Shown here piece after piece: positions 55,938-64,000 of a stretch of 64,000 nucleotides of DNA; position 1 is the stretch's first letter, and each line of letters begins with the position of its first letter. The notes under the pieces are model-generated. The model was not told the DNA's origin, ran no database searches, and saw only the letters and a list, made by a program, of their open reading frames with translations. A program made the translations under genes and the position numbers. The DNA is taken from the NCBI RefSeq assembly GCF_008801915.1, contig NZ_VZOV01000007.1, positions 124,001 through 188,000 of the forward strand, given 5' to 3'. This DNA is from Cupriavidus gilardii. Its GTDB lineage: Bacteria; Pseudomonadota; Gammaproteobacteria; Burkholderiales; Burkholderiaceae.

Positions 55938-57089
55938 ATGCCGACCCAACGCCGCCGCACCGTCAATCCGTGGGCCAAGCTTGGCAAGACCGCTGCCCGC
56001 CAGATGCAGCAGATGCAGCGCGCGGTCGCGCGCAACGTCACCAAATCGGTAGCGCGCACCGTCGCCAATACGGTCGCGCACTCCGTTACGCAGGCCGCGC
56101 ATCAGGGCAAGGAAGCGCGGCGCGTGCTGTCCGGTGTCGCCTCGCCGGTGCCGGCGCCGGCGAGCCGCGGCGGCGGCCGCTGGCTGGAGGGCATCTGGGG
56201 CTTCGGGCCGCTGGCGCAGCGCCACTATCGGCTGTTCATTCCTTCGGGAGTCGGCGCGTCGCGGCCCGCGCCCTTGCTGGTGCTGCTGCATGGCTGCGGG
56301 CAGGATGCCGCCAGCTTTGCCGCCTGCACCCGCGTGGCGGCGCTGGCGCGGGCGCGCCGCTGCATCGTGCTGCTGCCTGAGCAGTCCTCGCGCGCCAATG
56401 CGCACCGCTGCTGGAACTGGTTCCGGGGCGAGGCGCAGGCCGCGGCGGAGGCCGGCCTGCTGATGGGGATGATCGACCATGTCTGCCGCATGCATCCGGT
56501 GCAGCCAGAGCGGGTGCATCTGCTGGGACTATCCGCCGGCGGCGCGATGGCGTTGATGCTGGCGCTGCGCTATCCCGACCGCTTCGTCGCGGTGGGTTCG
56601 CACTCCGGAGCGGCCCCGCATCTGGCCCGCAATGCCACGCAGGCAGGCCGCGTGATGCGCGGCTCGCTGAACGGACACACGGCCGCGCAGCTGCAGGCGC
56701 TGCGGCTGCAATTGCATGGCAGGATGCCGCCGCCGCTGCTGCTGATCCATGGCGATGCCGATCGTGTGGTCGCCTACGACAACGCGATCGCCAGCGCGAC
56801 GCTGTGGTTGTCGCTGTCGACCCCGGGCGCGTTGCCGGCCGCGGCGGCCCAGCCGTCGGTGCGCGTGCTGCGGCGGGGCGAGCGCCGACCGGTCGTGGTG
56901 CATGACTGGCGCCGCGACGGCGGGCTCCATATCCGGCTGGTACGTGTCGACGGCCTGGGCCATGCGTGGAGCGGTGGCGCGGCCAGCCAGGCCTATGCCG
57001 ATCCGGCGGGACCCGATGCGCTGCGGATCGCATGGGCGTTCTTTGCCGCGGTCGCGCCGGCACCCGTACGACGGCGCGCGGTCGCCTGA
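55938..57089 (+). CDS. PHB depolymerase-type esterase (extracellular type 1 catalytic fold)
   Basis: A 383-aa alpha/beta hydrolase. After a basic, helix-forming N-terminus (about 70 residues) the catalytic domain begins RHYRLFIPSGV. The oxyanion region LVLLHGCGQDAASF, lipase box GLSAGG (Ser near 199), Asp in GDADRVV (near 275) and His in GLGHAWSGG (near 340) give a full triad. Sequence fits the family of short-chain polyhydroxyalkanoate depolymerases and poly(3-hydroxybutyrate) esterases. No normal signal peptide is apparent, so it may act in the cell (inference). Confidence 0.9.
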   Translation: MPTQRRRTVNPWAKLGKTAARQMQQMQRAVARNVTKSVARTVANTVAHSVTQAAHQGKEARRVLSGVASPVPAPASRGGGRWLEGIWGFGPLAQRHYRLFIPSGVGASRPAPLLVLLHGCGQDAASFAACTRVAALARARRCIVLLPEQSSRANAHRCWNWFRGEAQAAAEAGLLMGMIDHVCRMHPVQPERVHLLGLSAGGAMALMLALRYPDRFVAVGSHSGAAPHLARNATQAGRVMRGSLNGHTAAQLQALRLQLHGRMPPPLLLIHGDADRVVAYDNAIASATLWLSLSTPGALPAAAAQPSVRVLRRGERRPVVVHDWRRDGGLHIRLVRVDGLGHAWSGGAASQAYADPAGPDALRIAWAFFAAVAPAPVRRRAVA

Positions 57090-57100
57090 GCGTGGCTCGC

Positions 57101-57445
57101 TCAGTCCTGCCGCCGCGCGCCGGGCGCGACGATTTCGACATCGGATTGCGCGCAGGCCACGCAGGGCAGCAGATAGCCGTCGTGCTTCTCGTCGGGACTC
57201 AATCCCGGCCATTCGATCCGATAGCGGATGCTGCCGGATGCCAGCCGGCACAGGCAGGCGCGGCAGGTGCCGTTGCGGCAGGAACTGGGCAGGCGAATGC
57301 CGGCGCGCAAGGCGGCTTCCAGGATCGATTGCGTCGGCTCGGCGGCGAACTCGAGCCCCGCGGGGGCGATACGCACGCGCAGCGGCGGCGCGTCGTTCGG
57401 CTCGCTCGTCGGCTTGCTCGTCGGCTCGCTGGACACCTCGCTCAT
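57101..57445 (-). CDS. 2Fe-2S plant-type ferredoxin
   Basis: A 114-aa electron carrier. The cluster is held by C-x4-C-x2-C (CRNGTCRAC near residues 60-67) and a later Cys in YLLPCVACAQ, the plant-type pattern. The N-terminal 20 residues are an SEPTSKPTSEP repeat coded by a 15-base tandem duplication. ATG 57445 overlaps the YigZ stop (ATGA), so the pair is coupled. The reductase partner is not in this window. Confidence 0.9.
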   Translation of the reverse strand: MSEVSSEPTSKPTSEPNDAPPLRVRIAPAGLEFAAEPTQSILEAALRAGIRLPSSCRNGTCRACLCRLASGSIRYRIEWPGLSPDEKHDGYLLPCVACAQSDVEIVAPGARRQD

Positions 57446-58056
57446 CGGCGTCCCTCGTTGTCCTGATCCATCCGCGGAAACTGCGCGCGGCCATGTGTCG
57501 CATTGCGCAACGCCATCTGCGCGGCTTCGACTTCGCTGGCGGGCAGCGTGACGATCAGCCTGACCGTCGAACCATGGGCGCTGTCGGCCAACGTGTGACC
57601 GGTCTGTTCGAGCCAGCGTCGCACGCGTGCCTCGTCGGCATAGTCGACCTCGACGGCGAAGCTCGCATACGCGATGCGCTCGACCCGTTCGGCGGTCTTC
57701 AGCGCGGCGGCGATCGCATCGGTATAGGCGCGCACCAGTCCGCCCGCGCCGAGCTTGATGCCGCCGTAGTAGCGCACCACCGCGGCCAGCACGCCATCGA
57801 GCTCGTGATGGCGCAGCACTTCGAGAATCGGCCGCCCCGCGGTGCCCGACGGCTCGCCGTCGTCCGACATGCCCGACTGTCCGCCGGCCAGCAGCGCCCA
57901 GCAGACATGCGTGGCGGCGGGATGCTCGGCACGCAGCGTCTGCACGACCCGCATCGCTTCGTCGCGATCGGCGACCGGCACGGCAACGGCGAGAAAGCGG
58001 CTCTTGCGGATATCGAGCTCGGCGTGGACGGGTGAGGAGAGGGTGTACGTGGGCAA
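57442..58056 (-). CDS. YigZ/IMPACT family protein
   Basis: A 204-aa protein of UPF0029. IRKSRFLAVAVPVADRDEA starts the N-terminal domain, and the family core SDDGEPSGTAGRPILEVL and VVRYYGGIKLGAGGLVRAY is complete; a C-terminal DUF1949-like domain follows from about 135. Function in bacteria is not established; eukaryotic IMPACT modulates translation control. It shares four bases with the ferredoxin gene downstream. Confidence 0.92.
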   Translation of the reverse strand: MPTYTLSSPVHAELDIRKSRFLAVAVPVADRDEAMRVVQTLRAEHPAATHVCWALLAGGQSGMSDDGEPSGTAGRPILEVLRHHELDGVLAAVVRYYGGIKLGAGGLVRAYTDAIAAALKTAERVERIAYASFAVEVDYADEARVRRWLEQTGHTLADSAHGSTVRLIVTLPASEVEAAQMALRNATHGRAQFPRMDQDNEGRR

Positions 58057-58187
58057 GGCGGCGACAGCGGGGAAATGGCAACGGCGAGGCCAGTGTATCG
58101 CAGTGGCGATTCGGCTCGACGGAGAGCCCGTTGCTGGTAGGCTGTCAGCCTCGCCGTTCGAACCGGCTGCCTGATCGACTGATACCC

Positions 58188-58808
58188 ATGCCGCCTGACC
58201 ACGTCCATCCCGACCACCGCCGCATCGCCCCCGCCGCCGAGCGCAACCGCGAACCGATTCTCGAGGTGCTGCGGCGCGTCCTGCCGCCGGCCGGCACCAT
58301 TCTCGAGATCGCCAGCGGCACCGGCCAGCACGCCAGGCACTTCGCCGCGGCCAATCCGGAATGGGTCTGGCAGCCCAGCGACCCGGATCCGGCGGCGCGC
58401 CATTCGATTGCGGCGTGGAAAGCGGAGGCGGGTTTGCCGAATCTGCGCGACCCGCTGGCGCTGGACGTGGGCCAGGCCGACTGGGGCATCGACCATGCCG
58501 ATGCCGTGGTCTGCATCAACATGATCCATATCGCGCCGTGGCGGGCCGCCGAAGCGCTGTTCGCCGGCGCCGCGCGCTTGCTGCCTGCCGGCGGCGTGCT
58601 CTACCTGTACGGACCCTACCGTCGCGACGGCCAGCACACGTCGCCGAGCAACGCGATCTTCGACGAGCAGCTGCGCGCAAGCGATGCGTCCTGGGGCGTG
58701 CGGGAGATGGAGGCGGTGATAGCACTGGGCGACAGCGTCGGGCTGCGCTTCGAGGAAGCGGTGCCGATGCCGGCGAACAACTTCAGCGTGGTGTTCCGCA
58801 AGAACTAG
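58188..58808 (+). CDS. DUF938 SAM-dependent methyltransferase-like protein
   Basis: A 206-aa Rossmann protein. ILEIASGTGQHARHFAAANP is the SAM-binding loop (about residues 39-58), WQPSDPDPAARHSI follows, and ADAVVCINMIHIAPW and LYLYGPYRRDGQHTSPSN are the DUF938 hallmarks. FSVVFRKN ends it. The substrate is unknown. ATG 58188 was chosen as the first residue of the family core. It is divergent from yigZ by 131 bases and convergent with the TSUP gene. Confidence 0.9.
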   Translation: MPPDHVHPDHRRIAPAAERNREPILEVLRRVLPPAGTILEIASGTGQHARHFAAANPEWVWQPSDPDPAARHSIAAWKAEAGLPNLRDPLALDVGQADWGIDHADAVVCINMIHIAPWRAAEALFAGAARLLPAGGVLYLYGPYRRDGQHTSPSNAIFDEQLRASDASWGVREMEAVIALGDSVGLRFEEAVPMPANNFSVVFRKN

Positions 58809-58856
58809 CGCGAGCGCGGCCGCGCATCACGCCGAGCACCCTCCGGCACCAGGCTG

Positions 58857-59621
58857 TCAGCCCCGCACCAGCATCACCACCGCGATCGCGATCAGGCAGG
58901 CCGAGAACCACGCGCGCAGCTGGCGTTCGGGCATCCGGTGCGCCAGCGCGACGCCCCACGAGATCGTCAGCATGCCGCCCAGCGACAGCGGGATGCCGCT
59001 GGCCCAGTCGACGTGGCGCGCCTGCGCATAGGTCGCCAGCGCGACGACCGCACCGGGGGTGACCAGCGCCAGCGCCAGCCCCTGGGCCGCCGCCTGGCGA
59101 AAGCCGAACAGGCCGACCAGCGCCGGCGCCGCGACCACGCCGCCGCCCACGCCAAAGAACCCGGACATCGCGCCGCCGACCACGCCGACCGCCGGAATCC
59201 AGCGCGGCGACAGCCGCTGCTGCTGGGCCGTGACCGCGCGTCCGGGCAACAGCCGCCACAGGAAATAGGCGGCCATGCCGATCATGAACAGCGCGAAGAT
59301 CCGCCGCAGCAGCACCGCGTCCATCTCCGTCGCCAGCCGCGCGCCCACATAGGTGGCGAGCACCGCGGACAGGCCGAGCACCAGCGCGGTACGCAGCGCG
59401 ATATCGGCGCGGCGGCGGTACTGCCAGAAGCCGATCAGCACATTGGGGGCGATCATCACCAGCGCGGTGCCCTGCGCCAGTTGCTGGTCCATGCCATAGA
59501 GCAGGCCCAGCGCGGGGATCGCGATCAGGCCGCCGCCGATGCCGAACAGCCCGCCGACCGCGCCGAGCGCACCGCCAAGAAGAAACGTCAACAGTGCGGG
59601 GAGCAGCGGAATATCGGGCAT
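58857..59621 (-). CDS. Sulfite exporter TauE/SafE family protein (second TSUP)
   Basis: A 254-aa membrane protein with eight predicted helices. GAVGGLFGIGGGLIAIPALGL and GAMSGFFGVGGGVVAAPALVG are the two internal repeats, a fuller match to the TSUP consensus than the protein at 55090. ATG 59621 was chosen because it starts the first helix; the ORF extension to 59669 is Pro/Arg-rich. The substrate is not known. Confidence 0.9.
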   Translation of the reverse strand: MPDIPLLPALLTFLLGGALGAVGGLFGIGGGLIAIPALGLLYGMDQQLAQGTALVMIAPNVLIGFWQYRRRADIALRTALVLGLSAVLATYVGARLATEMDAVLLRRIFALFMIGMAAYFLWRLLPGRAVTAQQQRLSPRWIPAVGVVGGAMSGFFGVGGGVVAAPALVGLFGFRQAAAQGLALALVTPGAVVALATYAQARHVDWASGIPLSLGGMLTISWGVALAHRMPERQLRAWFSACLIAIAVVMLVRG

Positions 59622-59928
59622 CGTCGGTCGAGGTTGGCGTGGCGGGCGCCACCGCGGCGCCTCGCACAAAGGTATCGATCATAAAACATGGACGCACGGC
59701 GCACACGGCCGATCTCAGGGCATTCCCTCGGAATCGCGCGCTGCAAGCTAATCGTCAAGAACTTGAAAGCCGATTGAAATCCCGTTTCGCTCCAATGCCG
59801 CCGGAGATCGTGCCAGGCCCCGCCGATAGCGCGCCAACAGCGCCAGCAGCGGCGGCCGCACGGTCGCGTCGCGCCGGCATTGCACCGGCGCGCTTCGTGT
59901 CTGCGTTGCCTGAATCGAGCCTGTCATC
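59622..59928. other. Promoter region of the metal-efflux operon, AT-richer patch and hairpin
   Basis: This 307-base region divides the TSUP gene from the efflux operon. It has an AT-richer patch near 59745-59775 and a GC-rich hairpin at 59870-59892 (GCGCCGG/CCGGCGC), 40 bases before the operon start. I could not identify a specific metal-regulator box. Confidence 0.45.
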
Positions 59929-61362
59929 GTGCATGTCCGTCGTCATCGCTGTGCCCATCTCCGCCTGTTGCTCGCGGCGATCGCTGCCTCGCTGCTGCTG
60001 GGCGCGCCGGCCCGCTTCGCCGCCGCTGCGCCGCCGTCCACTGCCGTCGCAACGCAGCCGGACGGCGAATGCCGCGCGCCCGGCGCCGGCGCGACGCTGA
60101 CGTTGTCCGAGGCGCGCGCGCTCGCGCTGCGCTGCAATCCGGAGCTGATCGCCGCACGCCGGGCCGTGCAGGCCAGCGAGGCCGACATCCAGATCGCCGC
60201 GCAGCGTCCGAACCCGGTGCTGAGCGTGGGCGTGGAGAACATCAACCCGCACGCCGGCGTCGGTGCCGGCAGCTGGCGCAACAAGACCGTCGACTCGACG
60301 GTGCGCATCGACCAGGTGATCGAGACCGCCAACAAGGCCGGCCTGCGGGTCAGGACGGCGCAGGCGGCCAACGAGGCCGCTGGCCGCCAGGTGCAGGCGG
60401 CCACCGTGCAGCAGATCGCTGCGCTGGAACAGGCCTTTTTCGATGCGGCGGTCAGCCAGCAGCGCGTCGACGTGCTGGCGCAGACGCTGGCGCTGTACGA
60501 GCGCGCCCAGCAGGCCAATCAGATCCGCTACAAGGCCGGCGACCTGTCGCGCGCCGACGTGACCCGGCTCGAGCTCGACGGCCTGCGCGCCCGCGCCGAC
60601 TTGCGCGACGCCCGCGCCGATCATCAGCGCGACCTGGCCGAGCTGGCGCAGCGCATCGGCATCGGCGGCACGCTGCAGGACGTCGCGCTGTCGCCGCAGT
60701 GGCCGGGCCTTGACGAGCCGGTGCCCACGCTCGACGAGCACGCGCTGCAGGCGCGGCCCGATGTTGCCGCCGCGCAGGCACGTCTGCAGGCCGCCGCGGC
60801 CGCGCGCGAGCTGGCGCGCGCGGGTCGCGTGCCCGACGTGACGGTCGGCGCGCAGGCCGAGCGCTATCCGGTCTCGGCCACCAACCAGCAGGGCAGCGGC
60901 AACAGCTTCGGCGTGTTCGTCAGCATCCCGCTGTATGTCCGCCACAGCTACGGCGGCGAGGCGCAGCGCGCCGAGGTCGATTACTACGCGGCGCTGGACG
61001 AGCGCAACCGCGTGCTGCTGGCAGCGGGCAACGAGGTCGGCCGGCTGCGCACCGCGCTCGATGCCGCGCGCGACTCGCTGCGCCAGATCGACGAGGCGGT
61101 GCTGCCCGCGGCCGAGCGCGTCGCCGCCGATGCCGAGTTCGCGTTCGGCAAGGGCGCAATCGGCGTGCTGGAGCTGCTCGATGCACGCCGCGCGCTGCGG
61201 CAGACGCGCCTCGATGCTGTGCAGGCGCGGGGCGCCTATGCCAAGGCGCTGTCCGCCTATCAGGCCGCCACGCGCACCGCAGATGGCCCGCTCGCCGGGG
61301 CCGCGGCCGGCCCTGCCGACCTGCCGCTGCAGGACGTCGCTCCCTACCTTTCCGTCCACTAG
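59929..61362 (+). CDS. CzcC-like outer-membrane efflux protein
   Basis: A 477-aa TolC-family protein for an HME-RND (heavy-metal) tripartite pump. The signal peptide ends FAAAAP. Two structural repeats follow (about 55-260 and 270-455) with RPNPVLSVGVENINP and GRVPDVTVGAQAERYPVSATNQQGSGNSFGVFVSIPL, which match CzcC. GTG 59929 starts a normal signal peptide. Its gene leads adapter and RND pump genes in the order C-B-A. The metal (Co, Zn, Cd, Ni or other) cannot be fixed from sequence. Confidence 0.9.
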   Translation: MHVRRHRCAHLRLLLAAIAASLLLGAPARFAAAAPPSTAVATQPDGECRAPGAGATLTLSEARALALRCNPELIAARRAVQASEADIQIAAQRPNPVLSVGVENINPHAGVGAGSWRNKTVDSTVRIDQVIETANKAGLRVRTAQAANEAAGRQVQAATVQQIAALEQAFFDAAVSQQRVDVLAQTLALYERAQQANQIRYKAGDLSRADVTRLELDGLRARADLRDARADHQRDLAELAQRIGIGGTLQDVALSPQWPGLDEPVPTLDEHALQARPDVAAAQARLQAAAAARELARAGRVPDVTVGAQAERYPVSATNQQGSGNSFGVFVSIPLYVRHSYGGEAQRAEVDYYAALDERNRVLLAAGNEVGRLRTALDAARDSLRQIDEAVLPAAERVAADAEFAFGKGAIGVLELLDARRALRQTRLDAVQARGAYAKALSAYQAATRTADGPLAGAAAGPADLPLQDVAPYLSVH

Positions 61363-61397
61363 CCGGACATCGTCCGGCATTCCCGATCCCCGTCGCC

Positions 61398-62579
61398 ATG
61401 ACCCTCCGTTCCCTGTTGACGATCGTCCTGCTCGGCACCCTGCTGGGCCTGAACGCATGCGGCCGCAAGGCCGAACCGGAGTCCGAGTCGCCGCGCGTCG
61501 AAGGTGCGGCCATCATCTTCCCCGATACGGTCAAGTCCTTGCCCGGCGTTTCCGCCGAGCCGGTGCGGCGCGGCGCCGAACGCGTGCTGACGCTGCCCGG
61601 CCGGCTGGTCTGGAACGAGGACCGTACCGTGCGCGTGACCAGCCCGTTCGCCGGCCGCGTCGCCGAGATCCTGGTGCAGCCCGGTACCACCGTCGCCGCG
61701 GGCCAGCCGCTGGCACTGCTGTCCTCGCCCGACTTCGGCGCGGCGCAGGCCGACGCGCGCAAGGCGGCCGCCGATGCCGCACTGGCGTCCAAGGGGCTGG
61801 CGCGGCAACGCGAGCTGTATGGTGCCGGCATCGTCGCGCAGAAGGACCTGGAGCAGGCGCAGGCCGAGGCCGCGCGCGCCAGTGCCGAACTGCAGCGTGC
61901 GCAGGCGGCGCTGCGGCAGGTCGGCGGTGAACTGGGCAAGCCGGGGAGTGTGGGCGTTGGCGCGCCGGATCGCTTCGCGCTGCGCGCGCCGATCTCGGGC
62001 CTGGTGGTCGAACGCAACCTGAACCCTGGCATGCAGCTGCGGCCGGACCAGCCGCCAGCCGCGCCGCTGTTCCTGCTGACCGATCCCGCCGACCTGTGGG
62101 CGCAGCTCGACGCGGCCGAGGCCGATCTGGCGCTGTTCCGCACGGGCGGCAGCGTGACGCTGAGCTCGACCGCCTATCCAGGCGAGTCCTTTCCGGCGAA
62201 GGTCGTCAAGATCGCCGACTACGTCGACCCCGCCGCGCGCAGCATCAAGGTGCGTCTGTCGGTGCCGAACCCGCAGCGCAAGCTCAAGGCCGAGATGTTC
62301 GTCACCGCGCGCATCGAGGCCGCCGGCTTCGACGGCATTGCGGTGCCCGCCAGGGCGGTGTTCCTCGCCGACAACCATCACTATGTGTTCGTCCGCGTCG
62401 ATGCGCATCGCTTCGAGCGCCGCGAGGTCAAGATTGGCGCCAGCCTGCCCGGTGTCACCGAAGTGGTGTCCGGGCTCGAGGCCGGCATGCAGGTGGTGAC
62501 CGAAGGCAATCTCTATCTGCAGGACATCCTGCGCGATGCGAGCGCGGCGCAGGCCGCGCTGCGCCAGCAAGCTCGATGA
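61398..62579 (+). CDS. CzcB-like periplasmic adaptor lipoprotein
   Basis: A 393-aa HlyD-type membrane-fusion protein. The signal peptide ends GLNA-Cys21, a lipobox. A short lipoyl half (SPFAGRVAEILVQPGTTVAAGQPLA), a coiled coil (about 115-185), the second lipoyl half (LRAPISGLVVERNLNPGMQL) and beta-barrel domains follow. The His/Met-rich N-terminal metal-binding extension of some CzcB proteins is absent. The gene lies 35 bases after the CzcC-like gene and 13 before the CzcA-like gene. Confidence 0.9.
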   Translation: MTLRSLLTIVLLGTLLGLNACGRKAEPESESPRVEGAAIIFPDTVKSLPGVSAEPVRRGAERVLTLPGRLVWNEDRTVRVTSPFAGRVAEILVQPGTTVAAGQPLALLSSPDFGAAQADARKAAADAALASKGLARQRELYGAGIVAQKDLEQAQAEAARASAELQRAQAALRQVGGELGKPGSVGVGAPDRFALRAPISGLVVERNLNPGMQLRPDQPPAAPLFLLTDPADLWAQLDAAEADLALFRTGGSVTLSSTAYPGESFPAKVVKIADYVDPAARSIKVRLSVPNPQRKLKAEMFVTARIEAAGFDGIAVPARAVFLADNHHYVFVRVDAHRFERREVKIGASLPGVTEVVSGLEAGMQVVTEGNLYLQDILRDASAAQAALRQQAR

Positions 62580-62592
62580 GGGCGGCCGCGGC

Positions 62593-64000
62593 ATGATCTC
62601 GCGCATCGTCCATTTCGCGCTGCACCAGAAGCTGTTCGTCTGGATGGGGCTGGCGCTGTTCGTCGCCGGCGGCCTGGCGGCCTTCAAGAACCTGCCGATC
62701 GAGGCCTTCCCCGATGTCTCGGACGTGCAGGTCAACGTGATCACGCTGTATCCGGGCCGCGCGGCCGAAGAGGTCGAGCGCCAGGTCACGATCCCGATCG
62801 AGACCGCGCTGGCCGGCACGCCCAATTCGGTGCGGGTGTTCTCGCACACGCAGTTTGGCCTGTCCTATCTGATGGTGACCTTCAACGACAAGGCTACCGA
62901 TGTCACCGCGCGCCAGCAGGTGATCGAGCGCCTGCGCGGCGTCGATCTGCCCGACGGCGTGCAGCCCGACCTGGCCCCGCTGTCGACCGCGATCGGCGAG
63001 ATCTACCGCTTCCGGCTGAAGGGCAAGGGCCATACGCCGCAGGAGCTGCGCACGCTGCAGGACTGGGTGGTCGAGAAGAACCTGCGCCAGGTGCCCGGCG
63101 TCGCGGACCTGGTGACGATCGGCGGCACCATCAAGCAGTACGAGGTCAACCCGAACCTGGCGCGGATGCGCGACGCGCATGTCTCGCTGGCGCAGCTGTT
63201 CGAGGCGCTGCAGCGCGGCAACTCGAACGCGGGCGGCGGCGCGGTCGCGCAGGGGCGGCAGCAGTTCCTGCTGCGCTCGCTGGGCAGTTTCCGCAGCTCG
63301 GCCGATATCGCCAACGTGGTGGTCTCGGAGGTCAACGGCACGCCGATCCTGGTCAAGGACATCGCCGAGGTGCGCGTCGGCGCCGCGCCGAGGCAGGGCC
63401 TGATGGCGCAGGATGACGAAGAGGACATCGTCTCCGGCATCGTGGTGATGCGCAAGGGCGAAAATCCGTCCGAGGTGCTGACGGCGCTGAAGGCGAAGAT
63501 CGCCCAGCTCAACGAGCAGATCCTGCCGCGCGGCGTCGAGATCGTGCCGTACTACGACCGCGCCGACCTGATCGACAAGACGCTGCACACGGTGTTCGGC
63601 AACCTGGTCGAGGGCGCGCTGCTGGTGATGGCGGTGCTGTACCTGTTCCTGGCCAACGTCCGTGCCGCGGCGATCGTCGCGCTGGTGATTCCGCTGGCGC
63701 TGCTGTCGACGTTCCTCGGCCTGACCTGGGTCGGCATTCCGGCCAACCTGCTGTCGCTGGGGGCGATGGACTTCGGCATCATCGTCGACGGCGCGGTGAT
63801 CGTGGTCGAGAACATCTTCAAGCGCCTCGGCGAGCTGAAGGAGCAGAAGATCCGCGACAGCCGCGCACGGCTGCAGGCGATCGCGCGCGCGACCACCGAG
63901 GTCGGCCGCCCCACGGTGTTCTCGATGGTGATCATCATCGCGGCGCACCTGCCGATCTTCACGCTGCAGCGCCACGAAGGAAAGATCTTCGCGCCGATGG
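62593..64000 (+). CDS. CzcA-like HME-RND efflux pump (partial, N-terminal 469 codons)
   Basis: The inner-membrane proton/metal antiporter of the tripartite pump; the frame continues past the window edge. The RND N-terminus IVHFALHQKLFVWMGLALF and FPDVSDVQVNV are typical CzcA. TM4 carries MDFGIIVDGAVIVVEN, the HME-RND motif with its proton-relay Asp and Glu. The usual length is about 1040 aa, so roughly half is visible. ATG 62593 lies 13 bases after the adaptor stop. Confidence 0.93.
   Translation, partial: MISRIVHFALHQKLFVWMGLALFVAGGLAAFKNLPIEAFPDVSDVQVNVITLYPGRAAEEVERQVTIPIETALAGTPNSVRVFSHTQFGLSYLMVTFNDKATDVTARQQVIERLRGVDLPDGVQPDLAPLSTAIGEIYRFRLKGKGHTPQELRTLQDWVVEKNLRQVPGVADLVTIGGTIKQYEVNPNLARMRDAHVSLAQLFEALQRGNSNAGGGAVAQGRQQFLLRSLGSFRSSADIANVVVSEVNGTPILVKDIAEVRVGAAPRQGLMAQDDEEDIVSGIVVMRKGENPSEVLTALKAKIAQLNEQILPRGVEIVPYYDRADLIDKTLHTVFGNLVEGALLVMAVLYLFLANVRAAAIVALVIPLALLSTFLGLTWVGIPANLLSLGAMDFGIIVDGAVIVVENIFKRLGELKEQKIRDSRARLQAIARATTEVGRPTVFSMVIIIAAHLPIFTLQRHEGKIFAPM

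Noticed and set aside
59740..59800. Possible tRNA or attachment site in the AT-richer patch before the efflux operon
   Set aside because: No cloverleaf or TTCGAAT-type arm could be drawn and no direct repeat was found.

Overview
The window is a GC-rich, densely packed bacterial chromosome segment. Gene content points to a betaproteobacterium of the order Burkholderiales, probably Burkholderiaceae: a zwf-pgl-glk/edd Entner-Doudoroff cluster, a tandem glycine riboswitch in front of dadA, an HME-RND metal-efflux operon and REP-like hairpins of the CCCGCG-AGGCGGG type. No rRNA, tRNA, CRISPR array or intact insertion sequence was seen. The order-level placement is inference; the genus is not resolved.

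Layout. 0-2.6 kb: a partial secreted protein, a long stretch without a convincing gene, a small lipoprotein and a YihY/BrkB membrane protein. 2.8-8.3 kb: release factor 3 (prfC), a FecA-like ferric receptor behind a Fur-like site, and a divergent MFS exporter. 8.6-14.6 kb: an osmoadaptation operon making the dipeptide osmolyte NAGGN (amidotransferase, GNAT/ATP-grasp synthetase, M42 peptidase) ending in an MscS channel. 14.7-22.2 kb: edd divergent from zwf-pgl-glk and a two-component pair. 22.3-33.2 kb: an SDR, dadA with a tandem glycine riboswitch and attenuator, fumC, and three c-di-GMP proteins. 33.2-37 kb: an AT-richer island with a broken palindromic element, an orphan terminator, an orphan Fur-like box and a RES-type toxin-antitoxin pair whose antitoxin is unusually long. 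37-40 kb: periplasmic asparaginase and a chemoreceptor. 40.3-45.2 kb: a five-gene, probably iron-regulated redox operon (PepSY membrane protein, DUF2271, DUF4198, ApbE, flavodoxin reductase); the DUF2271 protein carries an ApbE flavinylation motif. 45.3-59.6 kb: LysP-like permease, a second MscS-like channel, a Nudix-metallo-beta-lactamase fusion, Zn alcohol dehydrogenase, LysR regulator, ArsR/P450/ABM group, TSUP exporters, PHB-depolymerase-like esterase, ferredoxin, YigZ and a methyltransferase. 59.9-64 kb: CzcC-CzcB-CzcA-like efflux operon, cut by the window end.

The most unusual signal is an invariant 16-bp sequence, CGCAGAAACGGGTACG, present ten times between 1.1 and 33.2 kb (eight on +, two on -) and not noticed in the right half. 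It lies between genes and also inside asnB and glk, where it is read in the same frame as Ala-Glu-Thr-Gly-Thr. The other strong candidate for an under-described system is the split, ApbE-dependent flavin electron-transfer operon at 40.3-45.2 kb.
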